A DNA stretch of 64,000 nt from Cardiocondyla obscurior (Eukaryota > Arthropoda > Insecta > Hymenoptera > Formicidae): positions 9,685,501 through 9,749,500 of the forward strand of contig NC_091867.1 in assembly GCF_019399895.1 (NCBI RefSeq), read 5' to 3'. A program made the position numbers and the translations under genes. Position 1 is the stretch's first letter. Each line of letters opens with the position of its first letter. Positions 25,401 to 38,866 of this stretch are shown one piece after another. The notes under the pieces were generated by a model. It was not told where the DNA came from. It ran no database searches and worked only from the letters and a program-made list of their open reading frames with translations.

Positions 25401-28400
25401 GGAACATTTTAAAGGAAGACGCGGCCGCGTGACACATCGATGAGAGAACACTTCGCTGTAAACGCATATTTCTCGTAACGTAATATCCGGGATACGAGCG
25501 ACCGAAGCGAATGAGTTACGAGCGACAAGTCGTCACGAGTTGTACGACTCCGCTCGGAATTATTTAATAAGAACTGTGTGCTTAAACTAACGGAACGTAG
25601 CGTTATCACGCGCGCATTAAAGCCGCATTGTTCTCTTCTTCGCGGTGGAGCCGAAGAGCAGGACGAAGAAGGTAAGGGTAACATCAAGTCGATTCGTCAA
25701 CCCGTTTGCCTACGAAACTACGCGTTCACTTACACCTAAACAAGCTCTCTATAATGCCACGAGTTTACGATAAATTGATAACTATTCGACAGCGAGTGTT
25801 GGATTATACTTAGCACTACGTGTCCGTAATATATTTTAAATAGTATCGATGGTTCACCGTTTAAAAATGACCGTAGGGCGATCTGAATGAGGACTAGAGC
25901 GCAGATACTTTGGATTCCGGTAGCGGAGGACCAACGTGTAACCGCGGGGAGGACAATTCTTTGGAAGGACTCGGCCCAGCTTGACCGTCGTTATTGGAAA
26001 AATACGAAATTAGAAAAATAATTTCTATTCACCCGCGCCGCTAAACGCGCTCGCTTTAGTGCCAGATACATCGCGAAGAGCCGCGCGAACTTCCTCCGTA
26101 AGGACGGAGGATCGTTTTACACAAGTAAGTCCTTGCTGGCATCATTAATCGCAGCGAAACGAACGCTTTACTTTGTCGGCGGGTTATCTTCTCTGTTTCG
26201 GCACTACGCCTCGACTACATCTCGACTATACTCGAAGGGAATTGATAATATACTTTGCGATTGTAATAAGAACGTGGAATCTCGAGGAATTACCTGACGA
26301 TCACTTTGTGAAATTTACGGTAAGATTTGGAAACGAAACGAAATGAAAAGAGGAGTAAATTAATAGGAACTAATCCATCTTGCAGGAGGAAAATCTTTGA
26401 GGTAGCATCTATACTTAGTTTAAGAAACTGGGGGATGGAATAGTTGATTATGTTATTCTTAATATATTAGTACTTTTTTTTCTTTTTTTTTCTCTTTTTT
26501 TTTTCTTTTTTGGAGGGACAAACTAACTCTTCTCTTGAGAACAAAAAACGACACAGAACAAATTTCAAAAGAAACTATACGAAATTTGTTAAACTCAACA
26601 AAAAAAAAAGTATGCCTACAACGAGTTAACGTTACTGTAAAAAATTATTTGGCTAGACAACTGTCTGTAGAAGAATGCACTTAATTAATGGCAAGTGGCC
26701 ATGATCACGATACGATTATCCCTTAAAAATTCTAAAAACAAAAATATTCTAACTTCGGAATAAATTCAAAAAACGCTTTGAATATTAAAAACAACCTTTC
26801 CAACCATCAAATATCCTAGTCGCAATACCGCATAAATTAGCGTCGTACGAATTTTCGCTATCATCCATGCCTTTCGTTCTCTCACAGCTTTGACAGCATC
26901 TGATTTTTAACTCGTGAATGATCGCATTACAAGCATTATGTGACAAGATTTTCTTCTCGTGCTTTCTCCGCAGTAATATATATATTTTAATAATATATAT
27001 AAATAAATATATTGCCACGCAAAACGTGAATACGTTCCAGCGTCTTAAAATGTAATTTTATTTCCTTTCAAGAAGGTGCGATCATTCACGTGCTAAGCCT
27101 GCGTCCGTGCGTTATTACTGTCTCAGTAATCGGCTGCAGTTATAAGGTATGCCTAGTCGACATTCAAGGGAGGACCGGCGGACCCCGCTCGCTAGTTAGG
27201 ATACGTCAGCTGGTAGTAGTCTCCACCCGCGGAGTCCTCATCGGGAATTTGCAATTGCTTCACCCGTTTTATTAGCGCGCTAGAACACAGAATACTGTCG
27301 CTGAATTGTGGCGTTTTCTGTGGCGGATGTGTGCGGGCATGTTTTTGGATTTTTTTTTTTTTCTGTACAAGCAAGGAGATAAAACGTACGTTTCGTATGT
27401 AAAGGAGAAACAAAACGGATTGACACACAAGAACCCGGCTGATACGAATTCCTTCGGCGTACTGCCGGCTACAGTGCTACGTTTCTTCTCTATGAAACTG
27501 CATGTATTGTCTCTGTACAACCGCACACATTGAGCCTAATCGCTATCGCCGTTAATGAGTGGCAGAAACGAAAACGAGCTGACGAAAGGGAACGAGGGTG
27601 TCGCGTAATGCTACGTCTCGACAAAAGCTTCAACGAGATAGACAAAACTGAGGAACGAAGGCAGGAGTTCGAAGGAGAGTATGCCTAACACGTACTTCTC
27701 GAGATGTACATTTCGTTTCTTGCTCGCTGAGAAAGCTACCGAGCAGGAAAGAAAAGAGTTCGGCGACGTAAAAGAGAGTAGGCTGTTATGCGCGTGTGGC
27801 CATGACGTGCTCGAAACTTACGCGACTTCGCGATTACTGTTACGCGTGATATCGCGATACGAAATACTTGGTGCTCCTCGGATACGGAAAATCGATTCTT
27901 CCAATTAAAGAGATACAGATAAGACGGAACTTAACAATCTCTCAGCGCGACGTTTAATTGATTTCCTCACTGCAGTTTAATGTAACTTTAGAATGCGAAC
28001 TGGCATTGTAAAATAGCATATATATCTACAACAGAATGTAATACAAAAAATATGGAAAAGTTTTAAAGATATATCATATGTACAACACTTCCTCCTTTTG
28101 GCTCTTACTAAATTATTGGTACAAATTGAAATATGAATACCACCCAAAAATATTGCTCAATTTTTAGGATATTTAAAATTTAAATGCAAAAGATGCAATT
28201 TTATCTAAGATAAAACACCGACGTTAAGTCTAAAAAAATATATATAAGTGCTCCCACCTGCACACATCATTAATTTCTTATAATATACGGCAGTTTTAAG
28301 ATTTAGCATTGAACTTTGACGAATTTTTTGTACGTAAGAGAAATAATGTACAAAAGATTCGAAAGGTCAAACCAATACTAAAAAGTTCAAAACTGTGGCT

Positions 28401-31400
28401 CGTAGTTGCGATGGACACATAGCGGATATACATCAATTTAATGGTTGGATGGCACATCCTTTGTCTCCTTCCTTCGCACAGTATGCATACTTTGTCGACT
28501 AATAAATTATATTACAGTGCGGTACTCTTTCAATGTTCCTACTACTTCTAATTAAAGCTAACTGGATTATTATTACAATTTCTATTTAAGAACTCTGCTA
28601 TAAATGTATGAAAATAATAAAAATTGATTACGTGAGGTTTTAACTATATCACATAATTAAAAAAATAATGATGGAAGTATGTACAAATATACAAATTTGA
28701 TACGAGGAATATAACAGATTGCAATTAGCGTATTTATAAAGCAATGTAAAATGAAATAATTCTACTTTACTGAATTTTATATACATGAAAGAGTACAGCA
28801 TTCACGAGGAAGCATTTTATGTATTCCTTTACCCCGATCGAAGGGGAGGAACGTCTTTGCATAATCTACATATCATTTGCAAGTACGTTACGGGTTGTAA
28901 ACCTGACCACGGTAATTTCGTTGATCATTTCCGAAGAAGCATCATGCATCACGAAGTTTTACGTTTTCGACATTAATGCAAGCGTATAAGGTAATAAAAA
29001 ATAAGAATACACACCCAGCTTCGGTGGCGGCCTGATTGTTATTGTTACTGGTCACGCTGTTGACAGAATTGTTATTGGCGGAATTGGAATTTGCATCATC
29101 CATGTGCGCAGTATTCAGTAACGAAGTCCACTGCCTCATCACTTCTTCGCCTTGAGCTTCCAGCTCGGAAATTATAGTGGCGTCATCAAGCTCGTGCAAC
29201 GCGGGATTGGAATTTAATCTAAAAAAGAAAAAAAAAAGCAATTAATAATAATTCTTCAATATTGTAAAAATATAATTCAATAATATTTATTGCCGTAATC
29301 AAGATATTAAAAATTATATTGCTTAGCGCTCTAACCGTTGCTGTTCCTCGTAAGAACTTGCGTCACTATTGTCGTAATCTAACATTAAATCATCCGAAGC
29401 GATAGACTCGCAAGGTGATAAAGTATCGACACTTCCTGCTCGATGCAAACGTTGCCCGTGATGAGGACTGTTTACGACGTTTTTGATGTGTGTACCATCT
29501 GAAATATAAATCATACGTATCGTTAATAAAGTAATATCTATTTAAATAAATTAAGAACACATCGACTTATATTTTTAATTGTCAAATATTTAATTATATT
29601 TTACAAAAATTGAAGACATAAATATTATGCAATATGTAGAAATAAGAACTCTAAGAATAGCATCGAAATTTGTACTTACTTATTTTCAAGCTTGTTTCAA
29701 TTAAAGTGTGACTATTCTCGGCGGTTATTTGACCGCTCAAAGCAGATTGCGTTTCGCCTCTTGCTCTGGAATTGTTGTCGTCAAACATTAGTCCGGGCTG
29801 ATCTGCAATCTCGTCGTCGAAGAACTCTCTACCCTCGGACAAGCTGAGCGAGTTGGAGGCATTCGTCGGCGTGCCCGGACCATCATCCTCGAGAGTGTTG
29901 TCCGAACGTTCGTGCGCGTGTTCCTCATCCTTTTTTTTTCCGTCCGATTGAGTAATACTAGCGGTGGGACTATCAAACAAGCTGTCAACCGGCGAAGTCT
30001 CATCGTCAATCAATGTGGTTGTGGTGGCGGCGGCGGCGGCAAATGCCGGGTCCTCGATGGTAAGTAATACCGAGCGTAGGGCGTTCTTCGATGTTGTACT
30101 ATTCTTAGTAGCAGCAGTGACTGCCTGCGCGTGTTGGGCAATGACGGAATTCGAACGCTGATACTCGTCGCTGGAGCTTAACGAATACTCGTCCGCCATG
30201 GCCTCGCCATGGCCGTATTCCGGATCGTCCGAGCTGGGAGGACTAAAGTCCGATTTAATGGACGGGACTTTCTCCGTGCGCGATCGATCTTTGTAAACCT
30301 TCTCCTCACTCAGACCTTCGTCATAGCCTTCCGAAGACGTGGTGGACATTGACGCCGTCGAATCGGTGTACCTGTTATCTTTATTAACAATTCGCTGATA
30401 TTGCGTGGCCCGTTCTCGCACGAAGCCGGTGTTCAAATTAGTCGCAGTGGTTGCAAAAGATTTAGGTAACGGAATCACCGAGATCTCCGTAACTGTGCTG
30501 TCGTCGTCGCGGACATCTCTAACATCGAAACTCTTGCCAGTTACTACCATGCGTAAATTTCTCGGTCTACCAACACCGCGTCTCCTCAGAGAGCCGTCGT
30601 CCATATAATCGACTGATCTAAACCTATCATTGTCCTCTGGCCCGGTCGGCTGGCTGCTGACACCCGAGTCCTCGGTCACCGAGCCCTCCTTCGAACTAGA
30701 CGAGCCTTTCGACGTGGATATCTTTCTGCTCTGGTTCGCCACGGTTTTAGCAATCTTGGAGTTCGAGTCGCTCACCCGTACAGCATATTGCGGTAGTGGC
30801 AAATGACTGGTGTGCAACGTGTACCTGGTGATGGGTTCTGGAATGCCTGATCCTCGCTTGTTTGCGTCCGCGTGCTGCGCCATCGAATTATTACCATAAG
30901 CCGCGTTATTCGATTGCAACAGGCGAGGCTTCGCCGGCGGTGTTGTTCCGCATAAATGTTGCGGTACGTGCGCAACGACTCTATTCGGCTGCTGCTGTTT
31001 AACAAAGTAATTGTCCGGTTGTTGCGGCTGTTGTTGCGGATATTGCTGCAGCTTCTCCTGATTGTAATGGCTGATACCGTGGAGGCTGCAAATGTCGCCG
31101 ACCTTGTTCGTGAATCTCGCCTGTGGCTGCCTATAGCCGAAGCGGTTTGTCCTGACACCAACACCGCTCGAATCTTTTTTCGGCGGAGCCAGCCGCGGTG
31201 TCGACCGACCGGATGACGAGTTGTGAATCACGTTGCTGTTATCGTCATCCATCATCCGCCTGCGATCCTGCTCCGGGCCGGCCGACTTTGATCGTGGATG
31301 CAGCAGGCTCTTCTCGCTGGTGCCGGCGGCATAATTCGCTATCGGCATGGGAATTCCACTGGCGGGCCGTCGCCGGAAGCCGAAAGACATCGCGGTGCCG

Positions 31401-34400
31401 CGCGTGTGAGACGTACTGCGCTTCGAAGATCCCCGTAAATCGCCCTAAAAAAAAATTTCCTCGTTAAAAAACTACATTAAAATATAAAGCTGCGAATTTA
31501 CAAAAGCATCGCTTTTATCAAAAGACTTCTTTATCTCTCTCGCAAGTCGCGATACAGATTATTTATTAATAAAATAAATCGTTCCGTCTAGATTGCTATC
31601 GCGATCAAAGAACACCTTTGTATCAAGATACGGGAGCTGATAATTATTACCAGCGGATCGTCCCTAGTCACGCGCTAGTCGCGATTACATCTGTAGAAGG
31701 AGATCGATATCCCGCATAATTGAATTTCGACGGCGGGAGAAACTTCGCTTTCAACGAGTTACATATATGTAATATATATTATACATTTCGGTCGCTTAAT
31801 CTGGCTTCTTTCAACCTTTCGCTCTTATTCCTCTCGCTCATCCATTCGGCGTTAAGCTGCCGAGCTCACATAGATACCACACGCTCGTAGGATTCCGAGG
31901 CTTATTCGATGAATCTGCTGCGTGATTCCCGGCTGCAACAGTATTAATCGATATTCGCGCGCGGATTATATAACGGTGCGACGCCAATAGCGCATCTCGC
32001 CGCGGATCTCCGGAACAATGTGCACGCGTACACCGCATTGTCCACGCATTGAGATAACTGGGAAACGACGGCCCAGCGTGGCTCGCGGAAGCTGCGAACG
32101 GCCGCAACCCCGTTCGAAACTCCAGAAATAGCGACCGGCAACTCGACAAATCTGGGGGCTCGCTCGCGAAGAGCCACGAAACGCAGGCAGTTTAGCAACA
32201 GCCGCAAATCGACCGCGAGAGCACGTCCCACGGATGATTGCACGCATCGTACCGTTCTACAAACGTATTGGAAGCGACGAATAAATACTATCGCGTACAA
32301 TTATATATTTGCGAAATTGCGAAATTTAAAACAAATCGATAAGAATATTAAACTATCAATTGTTACAGTCTTTTTTAATTTTTTTTTTTTTTACAGGTAA
32401 CGAAAATATCTAGACTATTTTCAATTCTTCAGCGAGAATCGAGCTCGCAGTGGAGCCTACTTTAATGAACGATGGAAAGATTGGAGAGACGCCAATATAT
32501 AACATGATGATGTCATAGACTATAATTCAGTCTGATTGTCACACGGGTGACAATTGTCGCGGCACCATCGGGACCAGGTAATTCGCGAGAAGGAAAACGG
32601 TCCAAAGGGAAAGGACGAGGTTTTTCGCGTCCCTTACCGCAACGCCGGTGCCCTTCTCGTTCTCCAGCGAGTCGTCCTCGCACCTCGTGCTGCCGTACCG
32701 GTACTCCATGACGGGCGCCCTGCGGGCCAATGTCAGCCGGTCGTCGATCGATCTCTCTTGAGGATTGACGGTCGTCGCTTCACGTCGCCATGCCCCGAAT
32801 ATATATTTTTAACCGGCGCGGTGGATCGGAGCTCTTGCGCCGTGCGTCGAGGATGTCGATGCTCTTCGCGAGGTCCGTCACATCGCAAGGATGGCGCACG
32901 ACGGCGAGGAAACGCGCGACGTCGCCCTCCGTCGTCGTCGTCGTCGCTCCCCGCGTTTCTCTTCTTCGTCTCGCTTGCTCTTTTCGAAGAAAAGCGAACG
33001 CGGGGATCGATCCGGCCGTCTGCGCCGGCGTCGCTACGCCGATGTCCACTACAAAGCGGCCGGGGGCTGGTTTCGCGCCCGCGTCCCAACTTCCACCCGG
33101 TATACAGGGTGCTCCTCGACGAGCGAGAGGTGCGCCCGAGGAGATCATTCGGCACCCAGGTCAGCCGCACCCCTTAATCAATTTAAAAGGCTAAATCTGA
33201 GCCACCGAAAAACAGACCCTTACGTCTCGTCTAAGAGCTTCGTTAAGGACGAGGTGACCCGGAGAAACGAATCGCCACCTGCTACCAATCGCTCCCCGTT
33301 CGAGATGCACCCTGTACATGACTCGGATGATTCAACGGCGCCGTCTGAGCGTGCGTCGATCACGTCGCGGCGTCATCAGCTAGAAGTTCGCAGTACGATT
33401 ACGCGAAACCGACGAGGCGAGGCGAAGCACATTTCCCTCAACTTCAACGACCCCATCGGGAGGAATCGCGAGAATTATATTAAGCGAGCCGGTCTCAAAC
33501 GAGGAATCCTGACATTAATCGGATCCGGTTATGTAACATTAAGCTTGTAAGAGTTAATTTACGACAGAAGAGAAAACGCAATCGGCAAATCGATATAAAC
33601 TGTTCTCCAATTGACTTGGATTCCTCGCTATCGTTTCTTTATTTCTCTTTTTTTTTTTTTTTCTAAGTCAAGTTCTTAATAATCGATCTTATCTATAAAA
33701 AGAATAATCTCAGCGCTTCTCGCCGCGATAACGTGGACAAAAGAGATCTCCTAGCAGAAGTCCTAATGATCGAAACGAATCGCGGGCGTCTACGTCGCAA
33801 AGTCGCTCGTCGAAACTCTCGCGCACACGAGAAGAGTCGTGCTGAGTCGTTTCGCCAAAGAAACAGAGTCACTTCCGCTCGGGACCTAGGTCCCGGTCGA
33901 AAACGCCGGCTACCAGCGAGAAGGAACAATGACGGAGAAGCGGCATTCGACACGGCGTGCGATTTCGCCGTGTGAACTGGCACGGCTTCTCCGCGGCGTG
34001 GTGCGGAGGAGGTGAGACAATAGGGAGAGAAAAGACGAGTTCTCTCCGCGATTTCTCCTTCTTCGCACCTGAACCGTGTACGCGCCGCGCCGGCGAGTTC
34101 CCCGCGGCAGCCTCCGCCGGCTGTCTTCGGTTTCCGGGCGCGGGCCTGCCGCGGGAAGCGGTACGCGTGACGACGAAACAATGGGAAGCCAAACGTCGCC
34201 GGCCGAAACGAGATATCGGTCGTGTAAGTTGCGAGCCCGTGTCTCCCGGGCGAGCGCACGAGTTCTCACGAAGATCACCGCGTTCCCTGTTAAGAAGGAA
34301 CTGCCCGGACCGTTTCAGAAGTGGAATCGCATACCGCTCGCGATGATGAATAAACATCGATTTGTATAAAGAAGAAAAAAAAAAAAAAGAAAAAAGAATT

Positions 34401-35632
34401 GTAAGCTAAATGTTGAAGTTCACACGAATTCATTAAGTTAACGGATCCATTCGCGATAGCGGGACGACTCCTTCGACGTCGGCAATCGGATTAATTTTAT
34501 AATGTATCCTTCTAGCTCCGTTCTTACAATTCTTTGTACACCTACGAGAACAATTAATATGCGAGCGCGTGCGAGCGCGTTTCCTGCAAGGCTGCGTTTA
34601 TAACTATACGCCGGTGCGTCGGCATTGAACACGATAGTGCAAGTCCGAGCAACGGTAACGACTATTTATAAACCAATTTGCGGCGTTTCTTCGTGTCACG
34701 TCCGCTCGAGAATAATTAATTCGTCGCAACTCGTGCATGAGAAAGTGGACGCGAAAGTGGAGATCGGCATAACTTATACGAGACACGGTATCGAGGCGCA
34801 GTCGAACTTTTCTTACATTAATCGTTAAAGGAGGCGTTCGAGCGTGCGAGCGATTACACGAGGGCTTATCTGCGGATCATACATCGAAAGCGTAGACTAC
34901 CACGGCGAATGATTCGAGGAAGGCTCGGTAACGGCGATTGTTAACACCTTCCGTCGTCGAGAGCGTGGCTCGCGCGAAGCACTTCGATCGCGTGAAATGA
35001 AACCCGGGCGCTGTTAGATACACGCCGAGAGATAAGCGGGGGGAGGGGGACCCGTTCCATTCAGCGTTCTCTCGGCGGAACATTGCATCGAACGCAATAC
35101 ATGCTCGGTCACGCGTCGCCGGGCGTCATTTCTGTGGAAGGTAACAGAACGAGCGGCTCGGCGTTTGATGCGCACGGCGGACGCGCCGCGCGAATGATCT
35201 ATTCGCGGGCAGAAGCGGGATCCCGTTGCGGGTGGAATCGCGTTTGAGAAAGGGCGTTGAACCCCGACGTGGCCTTCAGCCTGGCCGCCCGCGCGATCAG
35301 CTGGATTGCCCGTCGCACGTCCAAGTCCGCACGCAATACTTAGCATATATAAGTACATGGACGCACTAGTACGTTCTCTCGTGGACATTGCGTAAGCGCT
35401 ATAACGGCAAAAGCCAGGGACACGTTCGACATCGGCGGACCTTGAAGTTCGTCGTCGGTGTAGCGGACGGTTTTTCTTATCATCGGGTCTAAATTATGTT
35501 TCAGCGCACGGATAATGGTAGGCAGAGCTTCACCTGTTTCTGGGCCTTGTCCATGATACGGTACGAAGGCGAGTTGTGATGACCGGATGCTGCGACGACG
35601 GCGCCCGCCTTACGAGATACGCATTGCCCCAT
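16436..35632 (-). CDS. CCSER: CCSER-family serine-rich coiled-coil protein, long isoform
   Basis: Animal family (human CCSER1/CCSER2) linked to microtubules and cell division. Exons: 35632-35534, 31444-29680, 29498-29336, 29218-29015, 19435-19321, 19247-19116, 18407-18375, 18238-18035, 17891-17772, 17648-17575, 16733-16436. All are phase-consistent, 1068 aa. Family evidence: SDDLMLDYD (compare human DDLMLDVD), then YMFQDIVSIKTMLLKLKRVL (compare MVQDCTAVKTQLLKLKRLL), then a coiled coil ELADLRRQVVFLQGQVEDRDR (about 866-886) and a TTQTEK stretch. The 1765-nt exon is Ser/Thr/Gln-rich and disordered. The start MGQCVSRK fits N-myristoylation plus palmitoylation. An untranslated first exon (donor at 38867) lies in the divergent COX20 promoter. 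An intron of 9.6 kb separates the N- and C-terminal halves. Function beyond the family assignment is inferred. Confidence 0.82.
18035..18046 (-). other. Optional 12-nt segment from tandem splice donors (CCSER)
   Basis: The coiled-coil exon can end at 18047 (CTTGAG/GTAAAT) or at 18035 (AACGAG/GTAAAT). The two donors have identical intronic hexamers and differ by 12 nt, so the frame is kept and four residues (VNNE) are added or omitted directly after the coiled coil. Confidence 0.6.
18375..18407 (-). other. 33-nt microexon of the CCSER gene
   Basis: Phase-0 exon coding SETLNPFDNPK between a T-rich acceptor (TTTTTTTTTTTAG) and a good donor (AAG/GTAAGC). Skipping it keeps the frame. It falls between the conserved KLKRVLQE segment and the coiled coil. 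Confidence 0.75.
19436..20041. other. CCSER intron next to the internal first exon
   Basis: About 600 bases between the acceptor at 19436 and the short-form donor at 20041. It contains A-rich runs (for example around 19888-19918) and no exon I can support. Confidence 0.5.
20042..20319 (-). CDS. CCSER: Alternative first coding exon of CCSER, short isoform
   Basis: Opens with MASTSTENTKGARRRTTG and ends GGA AG/GTAGTC. It leaves two bases, exactly the phase needed by the exon at 19435, where the long form also joins with two bases. The resulting product is 417 aa: this low-complexity Ser/Ala/Pro-rich leader plus the shared KLKRVL, coiled-coil and C-terminal exons. The exon is much more GC-rich than the downstream introns, consistent with an internal promoter. 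It could instead be a cassette exon, but it has an ATG and no clear upstream acceptor that keeps frame. Confidence 0.6.
20320..29014. other. Large CCSER intron (about 8.7 kb)
   Basis: GC-rich with high CpG from about 20.3 to 26.3 kb, then AT-rich to 29 kb. There are several long frames on both strands in the GC-rich part, as expected from composition. Only the block 21914-22390 looks somewhat protein-like. The left end should hold the promoter of the short isoform. No RNA gene or transposon coding region is recognised. Confidence 0.5.
31445..35533. other. CCSER 5' intron region with GC-rich islands
   Basis: Introns between first exons and the main 1765-nt exon. There are GC-rich, CpG-rich blocks at about 32.55-33.2 and 33.9-34.3 kb; the first contains an alternative first exon at 32638-32709. 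Long overlapping frames on both strands in these blocks are composition artefacts in my reading. Confidence 0.5.
32638..32709 (-). CDS. CCSER: Alternative first coding exon of CCSER
   Basis: 24 codons from ATG (MEYRYGSTRCEDDSLENE) to a strong donor GCG/GTAAGG in phase 0, matching the phase-0 start (GDLRGSSKR) of the main exon at 31444. It cannot be spliced between the MGQC exon and the main exon, because that breaks frame, so it is a mutually exclusive N-terminus without the acylation signal. An acceptor-like CCGCAG precedes it at 32720, so an upstream untranslated exon is possible. Confidence 0.45.
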
Positions 35633-35665
35633 ATAGATCCGCCAACCTTGTCCCGGCGCCGAACA

Positions 35666-38600
35666 CTGTCGAAACAAAATCAAGCATTAGTAAAAGTGCT
35701 CGGTGAACGCGCAGCTCGTGCTGCGGGTTGTTAAAGCCGTTTAGAAGAGAGCACGCGATACCAAAGAGGCAGAATCACCTCCGTGAATTAGTAGGATACA
35801 GCCTTTCCGTTAACATGGTATTACGCGTCCACATCCCGCCGACAATGACACGTACAGAAGCGGAAGGAGTTAAACCGCGCGTGTAACCAGTCCCCATCCC
35901 GATTGCACACCTGCCTGCCCATTCACCTTCATTAATATTTCACTTCGCGGTCGACCGGCGACGCGAGGAATCCTCGCCCGGTAGGATCGAAGCGAGTATC
36001 GCTTAAGTGAAAAGAAAGTATAGTCGGCAGAGGGACATGCGGCTTGGGTGCCGAGACAAAGTACCGCCACCAGAAGTAGCATGCAAGTCTGGGAAAAGTT
36101 TCGCGCCGATCGATATACGGAGCCTAGTTCTCGGCCGAAAGGAGAAAACACGCGACTCAGCTAGAGGATACCGGTCGAGGTGCATCATCCGTGATTGCCT
36201 TTCGCGTTATGATGGTTCTTGCAGGTCACGAACCGAACTCACGTCCCCATTAGATGCGCCTGTCCCGGAGAGAAGACGCTGGCGAAGTCCTCGGACGGAG
36301 GGAAAACATTCGTCGTAAGATACAAATCGCGCTTTCGCTTCGTCGAATTGCTTTGTGATGCTAAAGCGGTTCTGCGAGATATTCAGAAAATCGGACGGTG
36401 CCGTACTTGACACGAAAGAGACTTTTAATAGAGTATTTCAGTCTTCACATCCAGCTACCGAGAATATCGCAACTAGATAACGTTCGCGGGGGACGTATTC
36501 GCTAAACTCGGAAAGCGGGACGTTCGGGTCTTTCAAAGACCTGAATTCTCCCGAGCGTTGCTCTCCTCGAAAATTCGGCACGGATCGAACGGAGGCGGAT
36601 ATTGACCTAGAAGCGCAGAGCGCGGACAGCAATGACTCACTAAGCATCCGATCTTTCGCGAGATGAATATTATAAACGCTATTATATAAATTGTAACATA
36701 TATATCTATATTTTTATAATTTTAATCTCGCGTACTTCAATTTTTATAATAAAAAATTAAATAGGTAATTTTTACTGCAAAAATATTAAAATTAAATCTA
36801 AATTTAACTGTCTTCGTGAAAAAAAAAGAAAGTAGACGCTTAAGGTAGTTTACCTTTACAGATTTTGATAACCGTATAAGGGACGCCCGAGGAATTTATT
36901 TAAAATGCATCGCATAGATGGTGAAAGGTAACCGGTATGCTATGATCTTGAAATGTAGGACGATAAATGTCCCGATTTGTCCGATTAGAGAGCATCGCGG
37001 ATTACATTAGCTCGCGTTTCGCGCGGTAACGTCGCGCGGAATCGTTGAATAAAAGGAAATCGACTTTTGGCAGTCCGAAGACTTCGAGATCCGAGTTCAG
37101 AGGTACGAACGCGTCGTAATATAAAAGCCACAACGATGAAAACTATCTCGCTTTGTCTTCGTTTAAATTTCATCACGTTAAAACATTAAGTTTTCTATTA
37201 ATTAATAATTTCAAATCGTTGCAAGAGTTGGAATGTCAAAGCCTTTTTTTAACAAGAGAACTCGAACGATTTCTCCCTGAAAAATAGAAGAGCGTGACGT
37301 TTTGCTTTGTTCCCCGAGAATTTTCCTTTCAGCCTCGTTCGATAAAGTACCGCGGGACCTTTTGCGGCAGCTGGATGACTTCGAACGTTTTTAATTTACG
37401 GAGCACGGCAAGTGATCGTGTCTGCATCGCGGAACCTCTCACGCCGCGTCGCAAATGCATGGAATCTGACCTTTCTTCGGCTCTTGCGTGAATTCTCCAG
37501 TTACCGTTACCGCGAAACGTTAGCCAGGTACCGCAGGTAACCGAGCTTTTAGGACTCGGTCGCTTCAACTTCTTCATAAATTAAACCTATCAAGTAAACA
37601 TGTGTTTATCTTTGCTCATTTAGGGCCAGTTCTTTCAGTTTCTTAATAAATTTATCAATCAGATAAGCGGCGTGTCTATCTCGTATAAAAAGAAAGACGT
37701 ACGCGCGTTCAGCTGATAGATAAATTAATCAGGAAGTTGGAACAACTCTTCCTCAGAAAGAAAGATAAAAATAGATATACGGATTACCTGATGCATAAAT
37801 TTACCAGGAAGTCGAAACGGCCTGCCCTTAATCGGCCACGTTTTCATTACGCTCTCAGTCGGAAGACAAAAACTATCCTCGTAAAAAGGACTTCCGCGAC
37901 GAAGGTAAACCGGGACGATAATCGTTCGTCGACTCGGCAGATCGTTTGCCCGGCGATTCTCCAGCTCGTAAGGGGCCGTTTACTCGCGTATTAAACTCTG
38001 GATCTCGAAGCCTTCGAATTCTCTCGTGTATCTTTCCTTACGGATTCCCGGTCGCGGGGGTCTTCAACGACCGTTCCCTCCGATCACGGCTTATTTTCCC
38101 TGGAAATCGAAAGTGGCATGAGCGAAAGGAGATAGATTTGTTAGATACAGAGAAAGAGAAAGAGAGCGAGATGCGGTTAGTTAGTGGTGCGAGGCGACGA
38201 CGAACGTGCTATCTCTGTCCGCGGATTAGAGGCACGGTATTCCTCGGTGGAACGTCCACGCGATCCCTTACTCACAGAAACGAAAATCCCTGCGGCTCTA
38301 TGCCTGGCCTGCCGGAGTAGAGTGATCTCGAATACGCTGGAAAAGAAATTAAGTCGTCGACGGTCATGCGAGAAGATACAACTTCGAACTTCTAGTCCTT
38401 CTAGACTCCTGGACACGCCGACCAAATTGACCTCGTCATCGTTATCGTCATGGCGGGGGAGGGAGGGAGAGAGGGTCCTTTCGATAAGCACTATCAAATT
38501 AAAAAAAAAAAAAAAAATGCGACGCGAGCACCGCGAGACGTAGTCCGCTCTAGAGTCCGATTATTCACAGCGAAGTGACGAGACGGAATTCTTATCACTC

Positions 38601-38866
38601 GCTGTCGGCTACGATCTTCCAGAGCGGCGTCGTGACGTAACGCCCCGCGGAACACGCGCGTGCACACGCGTCACGTTTATTTACGTGACGACGGGTCGAT
38701 TTCGTCTTCGGGAACGCGTTCCCGAATTTCGCGAGCCCCCCGCGAAAGATCGCGGGGCTTCGATTGTTGTCGCAGGGGTGAGGTTAAGGGTCACCGCGCG
38801 AGTGATTAACCGCCAAGGGCGGCGTGAGGGGGGAGGGACGGTGAGGGGGAGGAAGATGAGCCTTAC
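35666..38866. other. CCSER first intron
   Basis: About 3.2 kb between the untranslated first exon and the MGQC exon. Composition is mixed. No exon, RNA gene or element is recognised. Confidence 0.45.

Noticed and set aside
32554..33550. Overlapping frames of 120-220 codons on both strands
   Set aside because: Arg/Ser/Pro-rich products in CpG-rich DNA, open in several frames at once; composition explains them. Only the small alternative first exon on the minus strand has splice and phase support.
33693..34369. Cluster of long frames on both strands (up to 188 codons)
   Set aside because: Same composition artefact; no start, splice or family evidence, and it lies in a CCSER intron.
32638..35534. 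Splicing the MGQC exon through the 32719-32638 exon into the main CCSER exon
   Set aside because: Phases do not agree: the middle exon would be read in a different frame and leave one base, destroying the main exon frame. They are treated as alternative first exons.
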